Shown here: positions 55,106 through 63,651 of the stretch, one piece after another
Layout of the letters: each line of letters begins with the position of its first letter
How positions within the stretch are numbered: the first letter of the stretch is position 1
Source of the DNA: TMED109 sp015660425
GTDB taxonomy: Bacteria; Pseudomonadota; Alphaproteobacteria; TMED109
Length of the DNA stretch: 64,000 nt
NCBI GenBank assembly: GCA_029936295.1
Contig: JAPYTH010000002.1
Span: 47,994-111,993 of the forward strand
Direction of reading: 5' to 3'
The notes under the pieces: model-generated
Seen by the model: only the letters and a program-made list of their open reading frames with translations
Told to the model about the DNA's origin: nothing
Databases searched by the model: none
Position numbers and translations under genes: made by a program

Positions 55106-56076
55106 TATTTGATCCTATCAGAGAGAAGTCCAACTGATAATGCATAATAATTAGATGCATTATATTTTTTTATTTTAAAAAAATTATGATACACAAGAAA
55201 CGCTTTACCGTCTGGGCCATCAGGAAATAAAAGATTTGCTTTATAATTTAGATAAGGAAGTTTTTTGCCATTAATATTTACTATATTATTATCAGACCAA
55301 TATTTAAGTGATTTAAGGCTATTTTTATTATTTTTAAATGATTTATATAATGTTTTTGGAACTAGTACTTCTCTCCCCCAAGTTTTTGAATAATCCCAGC
55401 CATGTGCTTTTAAATAATTTGCTATAGAGGCAAACACATCTAAGTGATTAGACCATATATCTTTTTTACCATCTTTATCAAAATCTTGAGCATAAGTTAA
55501 GTATGAAGAAGGCATAAATTGACTTTGTCCCATAGCTCCTGCCCATGACCCTTTCATATTTTCCAATTCAATATATTTTTTATCTACAATTTCTATAGCA
55601 TCTAATAATTGTTTTCTAAAAAATTTAGATCTTCTTCCTTGAAAGGCTAGTGTGGTTAAGGAAGATATTACTGAAAAGGAGCCAGTATAAGTTCCATAAT
55701 TAGTTTCTATTCCCCAAATAGCTAAAATAAACCTTGGCTGTACATTATAAACTGCCGCTATTTCTAGTAAATCATCTTTATATAATTCATATTTTTTTTT
55801 ACCTAAAATGACTCTATTATTATTAACGGTTCTTTTATAATAATGATTAAATGTAATTTGACTTTCTGGTTGTTTTTTATCTAATTTTTTTACTTTAGGA
55901 ATAATAACTACTTCTCTCATAGCTCTATCAAAAGTATCTATAGATATACCCCTTTTTAAAGCATCTGCCTTTAGAGATAAGAGCCAATTATCGTATTCAG
56001 TATTATTAGAATAAGAATAATTAACAGTAAAAGTAGAAATAAAAAGAGTAAATATAATATATCTAAATAGAAACAT
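55102..56076 (-). CDS. mltB: Lytic murein transglycosylase (MltB type)
   Basis: Cleaves peptidoglycan glycan strands to anhydro-muropeptides. 324 residues with a signal peptide (FTLFISTFTVNYSYS). The catalytic Glu is in IWGIETNYGTYTG; AGAMGQSQFMPSSY and the calcium-loop-like DFDKDGKKDIW are present. No lipobox is seen, so it is probably periplasmic and soluble. It heads the minus-strand run through mazG and is divergent from the tRNA-Ser. Confidence 0.93.
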   Translation of the reverse strand: MFLFRYIIFTLFISTFTVNYSYSNNTEYDNWLLSLKADALKRGISIDTFDRAMREVVIIPKVKKLDKKQPESQITFNHYYKRTVNNNRVILGKKKYELYKDDLLEIAAVYNVQPRFILAIWGIETNYGTYTGSFSVISSLTTLAFQGRRSKFFRKQLLDAIEIVDKKYIELENMKGSWAGAMGQSQFMPSSYLTYAQDFDKDGKKDIWSNHLDVFASIANYLKAHGWDYSKTWGREVLVPKTLYKSFKNNKNSLKSLKYWSDNNIVNINGKKLPYLNYKANLLFPDGPDGKAFLVYHNFFKIKKYNASNYYALSVGLLSDRIKY

Positions 56077-56182
56077 ATTTATTTATAACATTTATATTTT
56101 TAAATATATTTAAAAAAATATAAAATTTATAATTTTTTTCTTTTATAATATAAAGGATAGGTTTAGTTATATAAAAACATCT

Positions 56183-56272
56183 GGAGAGATGGCTGAGTGG
56201 TCGAAAGCACTGGTCTTGAAAACCAGCGTACGTGTAAGCGTACCGTGGGTTCGAATCCCACTCTCTCCGCCA
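56183..56272 (+). tRNA. tRNA-Ser (anticodon TGA)
   Basis: 90 bases including encoded CCA (56270-56272). Acceptor GGAGAGA pairs with TCTCTCC, discriminator G. D-arm GGCTGAGTGG. The anticodon stem CTGGT/ACCAG encloses loop CTTGAAA with anticodon TGA at 56217-56219. A long variable arm (GCGTACGTGTAAGCGTAC) is typical of serine tRNA. T-arm GTGGGTTCGAATCCCAC is perfect. A TATAAT at 56144-56149 may belong to its promoter. No partial duplicate of its 3' end is seen nearby, so there is no sign of an integrated element. Confidence 0.97.
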
Positions 56273-56385
56273 TAAAGTTAAAATATATTTATGTCATATT
56301 AATTTTATTGTTATTATAATTATTTGCTGGTTATTATGTTCTTTGTTAAAGTTTACTTCAGTAATTTTTTAATTGGAGAAATTAA

Positions 56386-57426
56386 ATGAAATCTTTTCAA
56401 GTAGTAGAATTTGGTAAACCACTAGAGATGAGAGAGTATGTAAATCCAATTCCTGAAGGAGAAGAATTATTAATTAAAATATCAGCATGTGGAGTTTGTC
56501 ATAGTGATTTACACCTTGCTGATGGCTTTTATGATTTAGGCAATGGAAAAAAAATTACACTGGCAGATAGAGGCACAAAATTACCTTTCACTCCCGGTCA
56601 TGAAATTACAGGAGAAGTAATCTCTAAGGGAGAAAAAGCAAAGATTAATATTGGTGATAAAGGAATAGTTTTTCCATGGATTGGTTGTCAGTTTTGTGAT
56701 GCTTGTCATAATGAAAAAGAAACTTTATGTGAAAATCCAAAATATTTAGGAGCAAGATTAAATGGAGGATATTCTGATCATATAATAATACCTAATGCTA
56801 GGTATTTGGTGTCTTATGGTGATTTAGACCCAGCTCAAGCTGCACCATATGCCTGCTCTGGTTTAACCGCGTACAGTGCATTAAAAAAAATTCCAAATAC
56901 TAATAATAATGAATTTATTCTTGTTGTTGGAGCTGGTGGTGTAGGAACGAATGGTATTTTATTAGCATCAGCTGTGCATAAAGCAAAAATAATAGCTATA
57001 GATATAGATGAAAATAAGAGAAATGAAGCTAAAAAAAATGGTGCTGTTGCTGCTTTTTCTCTGGATCAATTGAAAGATATTAAAGAATTATGTAATGGTA
57101 AAATTGTAGGAGCTATAGATTTTGTTGGTACAGAAAAAACAACTGATTTTGCAGTAAATATAATTAATAAAGGAGGAACAGTTGTCGTTGTAGGACTTTA
57201 TGGAGGATCAGTATCCTTATCAATTCCATTAATACCAATGAGATCTTTAAATTTAAAAGGATCATATATAGGTGAATTAAGTGAGCTTAAGGAATTAATT
57301 GATATTATTAAAAGTGGTTCAGTAAAATTAATTAATGTTAAAACGCAAAAATTAAATACTGCTAATGAAGCAATGGATGATCTTAGAAATGGAAAAGTTA
57401 ATGGAAGGATTATTCTACAACCTTAA
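56386..57426 (+). CDS. Zinc-dependent alcohol dehydrogenase (MDR family)
   Basis: NAD(P)-dependent medium-chain dehydrogenase of 346 residues. Catalytic zinc ligands in CGVCHSDLH and PGHEITGEV; structural zinc cysteines in the loop CQFCDACHNEKETLC; Rossmann motif VGAGGVGTNGI. An insertion after the first zinc Cys (ADGFYDLGNGKKITLADRG) resembles a subgroup of bacterial NAD alcohol dehydrogenases. Substrate unknown. ATTGGAGAAATTAA precedes the ATG. It faces the tRNA-Ser upstream and a convergent sugar dehydrogenase downstream. Confidence 0.88.
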   Translation: MKSFQVVEFGKPLEMREYVNPIPEGEELLIKISACGVCHSDLHLADGFYDLGNGKKITLADRGTKLPFTPGHEITGEVISKGEKAKINIGDKGIVFPWIGCQFCDACHNEKETLCENPKYLGARLNGGYSDHIIIPNARYLVSYGDLDPAQAAPYACSGLTAYSALKKIPNTNNNEFILVVGAGGVGTNGILLASAVHKAKIIAIDIDENKRNEAKKNGAVAAFSLDQLKDIKELCNGKIVGAIDFVGTEKTTDFAVNIINKGGTVVVVGLYGGSVSLSIPLIPMRSLNLKGSYIGELSELKELIDIIKSGSVKLINVKTQKLNTANEAMDDLRNGKVNGRIILQP

Positions 57427-57452
57427 ATAGGATCATTGGATATTTTATTCTA

Positions 57453-57482
57453 AAAAATAGATCTAGTTAAATTACTATTTTT
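57453..57482. terminator. Possible bidirectional terminator between alcohol and sugar dehydrogenase genes
   Basis: Arms AAAAATAG (57453-57460) and CTATTTTT (57475-57482), 14-base loop. It is placed between two convergent genes and touches the stop of the minus-strand one. One GC pair only. Confidence 0.4.
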
Positions 57483-58557
57483 ATTTAGCTTTTTCCATCT
57501 TCCATAATTTATTTTCACTTAAAAAAAATATTTTTCCATTATTTGGATGCACTTGAATATCTCTTATTCTTCCAATTTTATCTTTAAAAATAACATCTTC
57601 TTTAATATTTGGCACATCTAAAAATATTAATTTTCTCAAAGATTGATCTTTTAGTGATGCTATTAATGCGTGCCCATTCCATTCTTTGAACTCTTCCCCA
57701 TTATAAATGGTAATTGCGCTTGTTGCTATTGAGGGAACCCAATAATAGATGGCCTTAGTAAAGCCTGCTTTCCATTTAGGTCCAATATTTGTTCCAGAAT
57801 AATTTGTACCACCCCACCCTAAAATCTGCCATCCATAGTTTTCTCCTTTTATAACTTCTCCAAACCAATCTCCACCTCTAGCGCCATGATTACTGATATA
57901 AATTTTGTTGTCAAAAGAAGATAATGTTAAGCCTTGAGGGTTTCTGACCCCTATTTGATAAATTTCAGGTAACCAATTATTCATTCCATTAAACTTTGGA
58001 TTATCTTTTGGAATACTTCCATCTGTATGAATTCTAATTATACTTCCAGGATGCTGAGAACCATCCTGTGCAATCATGCCCTTACCTCTTTCTCCAACAG
58101 ATGCATATAAATAATTACCTTGAATTGCTAATCTTGATCCAAAATGATAACCAGATTTAATTGGAGGGTTTGCTTGAAATATATTTTTAAAATTTATTTT
58201 TTTTGTATTATAAGTTGCTTTAGCAATAGATGTACTAGTTTTTGAGGAATCTCTATCTTCGGAATAAGAAATCCAAATAGTATCATCTTTATAAATAATA
58301 TCGAGTAATCCACCTTGACCATAAGAGGAATAAATAAGGTTATGTTCAATTTCTTTTATTTTTTTAGTACTTAAGTTTATTAATTTAATTTTTCCATTTT
58401 TTTCAGAGATTAATAACTCATTATCATTAATAAAAGTTAAACTCCATGGATAATCTAAATTTACTATTTTTGTAAATTTTAAATTTATTGAATATGCAGA
58501 AAATGAAAATAAAGACAAAATAATTGTATAATAAAATATTTTTTTAAGCATTTTCAT
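57481..58557 (-). CDS. PQQ-dependent aldose sugar dehydrogenase-like protein
   Basis: 358 residues with an N-terminal signal peptide, so exported to the periplasm. Six-bladed beta-propeller of the soluble glucose/aldose dehydrogenase family (E. coli YliI branch). Visible: PWSLTFINDNELLISEKNG, HFGSRLAIQG, YASVGERG, IYQIGVRNPQGL and ISNHGARGGDWFGEV, with GENYGWQ. These resemble PQQ/calcium-site segments. No pqq synthesis genes are in the window, so cofactor and substrate are inferred. One base after ltaE. Confidence 0.87.
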   Translation of the reverse strand: MKMLKKIFYYTIILSLFSFSAYSINLKFTKIVNLDYPWSLTFINDNELLISEKNGKIKLINLSTKKIKEIEHNLIYSSYGQGGLLDIIYKDDTIWISYSEDRDSSKTSTSIAKATYNTKKINFKNIFQANPPIKSGYHFGSRLAIQGNYLYASVGERGKGMIAQDGSQHPGSIIRIHTDGSIPKDNPKFNGMNNWLPEIYQIGVRNPQGLTLSSFDNKIYISNHGARGGDWFGEVIKGENYGWQILGWGGTNYSGTNIGPKWKAGFTKAIYYWVPSIATSAITIYNGEEFKEWNGHALIASLKDQSLRKLIFLDVPNIKEDVIFKDKIGRIRDIQVHPNNGKIFFLSENKLWKMEKAK

Positions 58558-58558
58558 A

Positions 58559-59584
58559 TTAAATTTTATTTATTATAGATTCTAATTCTTTTAGTTCAGA
58601 ATTCTTTGTATCCCATGATGTTACAAACCGTGTTAAATTTTCTGACCCATACCATGGGTTAAATTTAACATTTTTATCTTTTAATAAGCTTTGTATATTT
58701 TTTGGAATTACTGCAAAAACCATATTAACATCTACTGGATATTTTATTGTTGCATTTTTAATATTTTTTAATAAATATTTTAAGGTTTCTGCGTGGGAAT
58801 TAGCTTTTATTGCGGCTTTTATCCATCTATCTTCTTCTATCCATTTAATAATTTGAGCAGACATGTACCTATTTTTTGACCATAAATGCCCTGCTCTTTT
58901 CTGCCTTCTTTCTAAATCATCTATTATTTCTTGATTGAATAAAAGTATAGCTTCGCATGCTATGGTTCCATTCTTAGTTGTCCCTAAGCTTAAAATATCT
59001 ATGCCACTCTTCCATGTTAATTCTGAGGGTTTACAATTTAAGGCAGCACAAGCATTAGCAAATCGTGCACCATCCATATGGGTTTTTAAATTATGTTTTT
59101 TAGCAGAATATGTGATTTTCTTAATATCTTCTGGAGAATATAAAGTTCCTAATTCTGTGGCTTGAGTTAGGCTAATTACAGAGGGTAAAATTTCATGTAT
59201 CCCATGTAATCCATAATTATTAAGTGTATTAAGAATTTTTTTTTCTGTAATTAAAGCATTGTTTGTGAAAATTGGAACTAATTTAGCTCCTCCTGTAAAA
59301 AACTCTGGAGCTCCGCATTCATCACCACTAATATGAGCATTAGTTGAGCATAATATTCCTCCATAGGGAGGACATAAAGCAGATAAAGCTATAGAATTTG
59401 CAGCAGTACCTGAAGAAACAAATAATACCTTTAAATTAGTTTCAAATAGATCTTTTAACATATTTGTAGCTAATTTAGTAACTTCATCTGCACCATACGC
59501 AGGAGAAGGGTCATTATTTACAATTTTTAAATAATCTATTACTTCAGGAAAGACAGAAGATTGATTATCAGATTGAAAATTCAT
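58559..59584 (-). CDS. ltaE: Low-specificity L-threonine aldolase
   Basis: PLP-dependent cleavage of threonine/allo-threonine to glycine and acetaldehyde. 341 residues. Opening SDNQSSVFPEV and PAYGADEVT, HMDGARFANA with the cofactor-contacting Asp, and LGTTKNGTIACEA with the PLP Lys. The family also covers beta-hydroxyaspartate-type and phenylserine aldolases, so exact substrate is open. It is followed by the sugar dehydrogenase after one base and preceded by sufE. Confidence 0.9.
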   Translation of the reverse strand: MNFQSDNQSSVFPEVIDYLKIVNNDPSPAYGADEVTKLATNMLKDLFETNLKVLFVSSGTAANSIALSALCPPYGGILCSTNAHISGDECGAPEFFTGGAKLVPIFTNNALITEKKILNTLNNYGLHGIHEILPSVISLTQATELGTLYSPEDIKKITYSAKKHNLKTHMDGARFANACAALNCKPSELTWKSGIDILSLGTTKNGTIACEAILLFNQEIIDDLERRQKRAGHLWSKNRYMSAQIIKWIEEDRWIKAAIKANSHAETLKYLLKNIKNATIKYPVDVNMVFAVIPKNIQSLLKDKNVKFNPWYGSENLTRFVTSWDTKNSELKELESIINKI

Positions 59585-59599
59585 TGTTTTCTTTAACCT

Positions 59600-60010
59600 T
59601 TATTTAGCACCAGTAACTTTTTTAATATGATCTATCATTGCCATCATTCCTACTTGTCTTCTAACGGTTAAACCAGGCCCAAGCCCAAGTTGATCTACTA
59701 TACTATGTTTTATATCTTTTATTTCTGCTTGAGTATGTCCACTCATAGCCTTGGTTATTATTTCTACTAAACCTTTAACAATAGCAGCATCACTATCACC
59801 TCTAAAGTAAAAACGATCATTGTCTTTTTTTACAATTATCCATACTTGAGCCTGACATCCATACATTTTATTTATTTCAGATTGCTCTTCTGAACAAAAT
59901 GAAGGAGCTTTATTACCTATATCAATTAAATATTGATACTGGCCCATTTCTTGTTCTAAAGAATATACTTCATTTAAGTTGTGAGCATATATTTTAAGTT
60001 CTTTAATCAT
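59600..60010 (-). CDS. sufE: SufE cysteine desulfuration protein
   Basis: Accepts persulfide from SufS and passes sulfur to Fe-S cluster assembly. 136 residues. The acceptor Cys52 is in KMYGCQAQVWI; other family parts visible are FYFRGDSDAAIVKGLV and GLGPGLTVRRQVGMMAMI. It is away from any suf operon. Sixteen bases upstream of ltaE in the same direction. Confidence 0.94.
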   Translation of the reverse strand: MIKELKIYAHNLNEVYSLEQEMGQYQYLIDIGNKAPSFCSEEQSEINKMYGCQAQVWIIVKKDNDRFYFRGDSDAAIVKGLVEIITKAMSGHTQAEIKDIKHSIVDQLGLGPGLTVRRQVGMMAMIDHIKKVTGAK

Positions 60011-60019
60011 ATAGCTACC

Positions 60020-60634
60020 TTACACGTTATAATTAACTGCTTTTTGAAAACATGGGCGATCTTCAATTCTAGAAAGGTAATTCAAAATATTAAGTAATTC
60101 ATCATTAACACATTTCAACTTTTTTGACATATATAATGAATGACCAAGCATTATATCTGCGGCAGTAAAATCTCCAATTAAGTATTCTTTTCCTTCTAAG
60201 CTTTCATTAACAGGTATAAGCACTTTAGCTAATAATCTTTGAGCTTGACCAAGTATTTCAGGATTTCGACGTTCTTCTGGCAATATAATTGTTTGTACAA
60301 CAATAGTATTCATTGGTGGCATCACCATACCTTCGCAATAGTGGAACCACTGTAAAAATAAAGGAAATAATTTACTACTAACTTCGGGTTTTAATTTTCC
60401 AGAAGCATATCTTGCCAGTATATATTCAACTATAGCACCTGACTCATATATACATACTTCTCCATCTTCAAGTACAGGGATTCTACCTAATGGATGTCTT
60501 TGTCTATGTGTATCTGATTTTAAATCGGAAGGATGAAATTTCATGCTATTAATTTCATAAGGCAATTTTAATTCTTCTAATAACCATAATATTCTTCCTG
60601 CCCTAGAATTAGGTGCGTGATGTAATTTTAACAT
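60020..60634 (-). CDS. Glutathione S-transferase family protein
   Basis: 204 residues. N-terminal thioredoxin-like domain (HAPNSRAGRILWLLEELKLP, seen as SRAGRILWLLEELKLPYE, and GRIPVLEDGEVCIYESGAIVE broken around the cis-Pro VPVLED-like IPVLED and ESGAIVEYI), then an all-helical C-terminal domain with IGDFTAADIMLGHSL. Ribosome site AGGAGA is just upstream of the ATG. Class and substrate cannot be decided. Nine bases upstream of sufE, so probably one transcript. Confidence 0.9.
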   Translation of the reverse strand: MLKLHHAPNSRAGRILWLLEELKLPYEINSMKFHPSDLKSDTHRQRHPLGRIPVLEDGEVCIYESGAIVEYILARYASGKLKPEVSSKLFPLFLQWFHYCEGMVMPPMNTIVVQTIILPEERRNPEILGQAQRLLAKVLIPVNESLEGKEYLIGDFTAADIMLGHSLYMSKKLKCVNDELLNILNYLSRIEDRPCFQKAVNYNV

Positions 60635-60694
60635 TTAATTTCTCCTAATTTAAATACATGTTGTATCTATAGCCATTTTGATTTTTATAACTTT

Positions 60695-60904
60695 TATACT
60701 TAGTTTATTAAAATGGATTTAAAAAAAAAGAAAAAAATTTTTAAAAAAANNNNNNNNNNNNNNNNNNNNNNNNNNNNNNNNNNNNNNNNNNNNNNNNNNN
60801 NNNNNNNNNNNNNNNNNNNNNNNNNNNNNNNNNNNNNNNNNNNNNNNNNTATACTTAGTTTATTAAAATGGATTTAAAAAAAAAGAAAAAAATTTTTAAA
60901 AAAA
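60695..60904. other. Assembly gap of 100 N flanked by identical 55-bp ends (intergenic)
   Basis: Bases 60750-60849 are N. 60695-60749 and 60850-60904 are identical over 55 bases and end in a low-complexity A/T tract. Same signature as the gaps in trpG and kdsA. Confidence 0.95.
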
Positions 60905-60973
60905 TAAATCTACCTATGGATATATGTTTTTTATAGTTATAGTTTTATTAATAACCATATATTTTTTATTATT

Positions 60974-61201
60974 TTAATTAATTATTTTTACCATAAGCCT
61001 AATGTCCTTCCATTTACTGCGAAGAATAGCGAAGCATGTTATATTGTGTAAAAATATCCAAAAACTCTTGAGCCCAAGAGTACTTTTTACGTCCTTTTGT
61101 TTTATTGAAGGGTTTATTATAGGTTCGTCGATATCATTATATCCAATTGGCATACCTATAGTTCTAACCCAAACTCTAATGCATTTACGCTGGCCACTCA
61201 T
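60974..61201 (-). CDS. Unassigned 75-codon frame, possible small gene or structured RNA
   Basis: I do not recognise the product: 75 residues, basic, opening MSGQRKCIRVWVRTIGMPIG and ending DIRLMVKIIN. AGGTG lies 7 bases before the ATG. The segment is less AT-rich than its surroundings and uses codons rare in neighbouring genes (CTC, TTC, CGC), so it may be acquired DNA or a non-coding RNA rather than a protein gene. A 7-bp hairpin (61064-61081, loop of 4) lies inside it. The opposite strand also has a 72-codon frame over the same bases, so coding is uncertain. Confidence 0.35.
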   Translation of the reverse strand: MSGQRKCIRVWVRTIGMPIGYNDIDEPIINPSIKQKDVKSTLGLKSFWIFLHNITCFAILRSKWKDIRLMVKIIN

Positions 61202-61286
61202 AATAAAGCACCTACCATAATATTTAAAAAACTATTTTTTTTTAAGGTATGCGGTTCTATTTAAAATATGGACACACATCCACTTA

Positions 61287-61329
61287 AAATAAGAAAACAT
61301 ATAATTAATAATAATAAATTTTCTTATTT
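61287..61329 (-). terminator. Hairpin downstream of yadH
   Basis: Perfect 11-bp arms (61287-61297 and 61319-61329) with a 21-base loop, starting 48 bases after the yadH stop on the minus strand; the distal arm begins TTTTCTTATTT. Likely end of the yadGH transcript, though only one GC pair. Confidence 0.4.
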
Positions 61330-61376
61330 CATATGTACTAAATAAATCTAATATAATCAATTAATGGTGAATAAAT

Positions 61377-62138
61377 TTAAGTTCTTATTTTATATCCTGT
61401 TTTAAACATCCAAAAAATTGTAATTAAACAAAGACTAGCAAAGCTTATAATTGCTAATAGACTAATTGTAAAACTAAAATCTGATACATTAAAAAAGGTC
61501 CATCTAAAACCTGAAATTAGATAAACCACTGGATTAAACATGGATAGTTTTTGCCAAAATAATGGTAACATTGATATAGAATAAAAACTTCCGCCTAAAA
61601 ATACTAAAGGTGTAATTATTAACATTGGGACTAAATTTAATTGCTCAAAATTTTTAGCCCATAAACCTATAATAAAACCAAATAAGCAAAAGGAAAAACA
61701 AGTAATAATTAAAAAGCCTATCATATAAAATGGATGAATTATTTTTAATGGAACAAAAAGATGTGCCGTTAATAAAATAAGTATACCTATAGAAAATGAT
61801 TTTGTTGCTGCGGCACCTACATACCCTAAAATAATATCAAATGTTGATACTGGCGCTGAAAGTAACTCATTGATAGTGCCTATAAATTTTGGAAAGTAAA
61901 TAGCGAAGGAAGCATTTGTGATACTTTGCATTAACACTGATAACATAACTAGTCCAGGAACTATAAAAACGCCATAACTGATCCCTTCTATACTTTGTAT
62001 TTTCGAACCAATAGCCGATCCAAATACAACAAAATATAAAACAGTAGAAATTACAGGAGCTAGTAAGCTTTGTGAAAGAGTTCTAAAAGTTCTAGACATT
62101 TCAAACAAATATATAGCTTTTATAGCATAAATATTCAT
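61377..62138 (-). CDS. yadH: ABC-2 type permease, YadH-like
   Basis: Membrane half of an ABC exporter. 253 residues, about six hydrophobic helices, with the ABC-2 family features ISTVLYFVVFGSAIG, a conserved FIVPGLVMLSVLMQS and SAPVSTFDIILGYVGAAA. Three bases after the ATPase gene, so a two-gene operon. E. coli YadH is the closest named protein I recall; substrate is unknown, with lipid, polysaccharide or drug export possible. Confidence 0.87.
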   Translation of the reverse strand: MNIYAIKAIYLFEMSRTFRTLSQSLLAPVISTVLYFVVFGSAIGSKIQSIEGISYGVFIVPGLVMLSVLMQSITNASFAIYFPKFIGTINELLSAPVSTFDIILGYVGAAATKSFSIGILILLTAHLFVPLKIIHPFYMIGFLIITCFSFCLFGFIIGLWAKNFEQLNLVPMLIITPLVFLGGSFYSISMLPLFWQKLSMFNPVVYLISGFRWTFFNVSDFSFTISLLAIISFASLCLITIFWMFKTGYKIRT

Positions 62139-62141
62139 TTC

Positions 62142-63059
62142 TTATTCTTTGACAATATCTATAAAGATATCTTCTAGTGAACTTTGCTTTGTTTGAATAT
62201 CTTTTAGTATAATATGATCTTTAGATAGGTCATTTAAAAGTTTGGTAATACCAGTTCTCTTATTAATGTCATAAGAATAAATTAATGTATTTCCATCATC
62301 CTGTAGTTCTAATTCATATTTAGCTAAAGAATTAGGTATATAATTTAAAGGTTTATTAATAAATATACTTAAAGTCTTTTTGCTCATTTTTTTCATAAGA
62401 GATTGTTTTTCTTCAATTAATAATAATTTTCCATTATTGATTACCCCTATTCTATCAGCTATCTTTTCTGCCTCTTCTATATAATGTGTTGTAAGAATTA
62501 TAGTTACTCCTTTTTTCTTTAAGTTTGTAATAATAGTCCACATATCTTTTCTTAGTTCTACATCAACACCAGCGGTAGGTTCATCCAAAAACAGTATTAA
62601 AGGTTCATGACTTAAAGCTTTAGCAATAAGTACTCTACGTTTCATTCCACCTGATAATTCAATAATTTTTGTATTTCTTTTGTCCCAGAGAGATAGTTGT
62701 TTAAGAATATTCTCTATATAAGGAGAGTTTTTTGGCTGACCAAATAAACCTCTAGAAAAATTTACAGTTCCAATAACCGTTTCAAATGGTTCAATTGATA
62801 CTTCTTGTGGAACAAGCCCTATTATACTTCTGGTTTTTAATGAATCTTTTATTACATCATAATTATTTACTTTAACACATCCACTTGTAGGTATAGAAAG
62901 GCCAGTTATAATTGAAATTAATGTTGTTTTACCAGCACCATTAGGACCTAAGAGAGCAAAAATTTCTCCCTTATATATATCTAAAGAAATATTTTTTAGT
63001 GCTTCAAATCCACTTGGATATTTTTTATATAAAGAATTGGTCGATATTATTGATTGCAT
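62142..63059 (-). CDS. yadG: ABC transporter ATP-binding protein, YadG-like
   Basis: ATPase half of the exporter. 305 residues. Walker A LLGPNGAGKTTL, Q-loop GLVPQEVSIEPFETV, signature LSGGMKRRVLIAKAL, Walker B LILFLDEPTAGVDVELR, H-loop TTHYIEEAE. Segments GLVPQE...PFETV, LSLWDKRN and TAGVDVELR match the E. coli YadG pattern closely. It is transcribed away from the surface-adhesin-like gene across a 107-base spacer. Confidence 0.92.
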   Translation of the reverse strand: MQSIISTNSLYKKYPSGFEALKNISLDIYKGEIFALLGPNGAGKTTLISIITGLSIPTSGCVKVNNYDVIKDSLKTRSIIGLVPQEVSIEPFETVIGTVNFSRGLFGQPKNSPYIENILKQLSLWDKRNTKIIELSGGMKRRVLIAKALSHEPLILFLDEPTAGVDVELRKDMWTIITNLKKKGVTIILTTHYIEEAEKIADRIGVINNGKLLLIEEKQSLMKKMSKKTLSIFINKPLNYIPNSLAKYELELQDDGNTLIYSYDINKRTGITKLLNDLSKDHIILKDIQTKQSSLEDIFIDIVKE

Positions 63060-63100
63060 AAATAATCCTAATTTATTATTAAGATAGTTACTAAATTAAA

Positions 63101-63114
63101 TAATACTAGTATTA
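63101..63114. promoter_or_regulatory. 14-bp perfect palindrome in the yadG divergent spacer
   Basis: TAATACTAGTATTA, self-complementary over its full length, 42 bases before the yadG start and 53 before the divergent gene. Possible repressor site; no regulator is identified. Confidence 0.35.
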
Positions 63115-63166
63115 ATTTTATATCAAAATTATTGATCTAAAACTTATATAATATATATATTCAAGT

Positions 63167-63562
63167 ATGAAGATTTTAGTATTTATTGTTTTTATATCCA
63201 CTTTTGTTTTTCAAAGTTATGCAAATTGGGAATTTATTTCTAAGGATGATAATAATTCTTCTATTTATATAGATATAGAAAGTATTAAAATTTTTAAAAA
63301 TTTAATATATGCGTGGACTATGTATTCATTAGATAAAAATGATAAAAGAATTACAAAAACGGGCTACTCTTCATATATAACACACGAATATTTTAACTGT
63401 AATAATTTATCTAGAGCTACTATAATAGAATTAAAATTTCATAAGCCAATGGGAATAGGTGAGTCATTTTATGATAGTTATCCAGATGCTATAATTGATA
63501 AACCTCAATTAGGAAGTCTTGGTTATAATTTAGTAAAAAAAGCATGTAGCTATATAAAGTAA
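63167..63562 (+). CDS. Exported protein resembling surface-adhesin protein E
   Basis: 131 residues with a clean signal peptide (VFIVFISTFVFQSYA). The mature part opens NWEFISKDDNNSSIYIDIESI and continues with a Trp-containing strand, two cysteines (FNCNNL and KKACSYI) and a DSYPDA segment. This is the pattern of the widespread small proteins related to surface-adhesin protein E, where W...YID..SI is typical. Probably periplasmic or surface exposed. Function not known. Confidence 0.72.
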   Translation: MKILVFIVFISTFVFQSYANWEFISKDDNNSSIYIDIESIKIFKNLIYAWTMYSLDKNDKRITKTGYSSYITHEYFNCNNLSRATIIELKFHKPMGIGESFYDSYPDAIIDKPQLGSLGYNLVKKACSYIK

Positions 63563-63567
63563 TTATA

Positions 63568-63651
63568 TTATGGCCAGTAGTTAATTGCTATAATCATTAA
63601 AATTATAGCAATTATAATCAATACAATTTTTGTAAATAGCTCTTTATTCAT
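63568..63651 (-). CDS. Tiny single-span membrane protein (27 residues)
   Basis: Short frame reading MNKELFTKIVLIIIAIILM then IIAINYWP before a TAA. One hydrophobic helix with a charged N-terminus, a plausible membrane miniprotein. Its ATG overlaps the TGA of the upstream 63-codon gene as ATGA (63648-63651), the same coupling used by confirmed operons in this window. Its stop lies 6 bases from the convergent gene's stop. No function proposed. Confidence 0.45.
   Translation of the reverse strand: MNKELFTKIVLIIIAIILMIIAINYWP

Larger units (their letters stand above)
60635..61376. other. Longest gene-poor stretch, containing an assembly gap
   Basis: 742 bases between the GST gene and yadH, of which 100 are N. 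It holds a poly-A/poly-T low-complexity patch (60719-60749, repeated after the gap), one unassigned 75-codon minus-strand frame (60974-61201), and an 11-bp hairpin behind yadH (61287-61329). I see no tRNA or recognisable structured RNA. Confidence 0.7.

Noticed and set aside
56183..56400. Integration site or island at the tRNA-Ser
   Set aside because: No integrase gene and no repeat of the tRNA 3' end downstream within the window; flanking genes are metabolic.
61002..61220. Plus-strand 72-codon frame over the orphan segment
   Set aside because: It has no ribosome site and overlaps the minus-strand frame that does; at most one of the two can be real.
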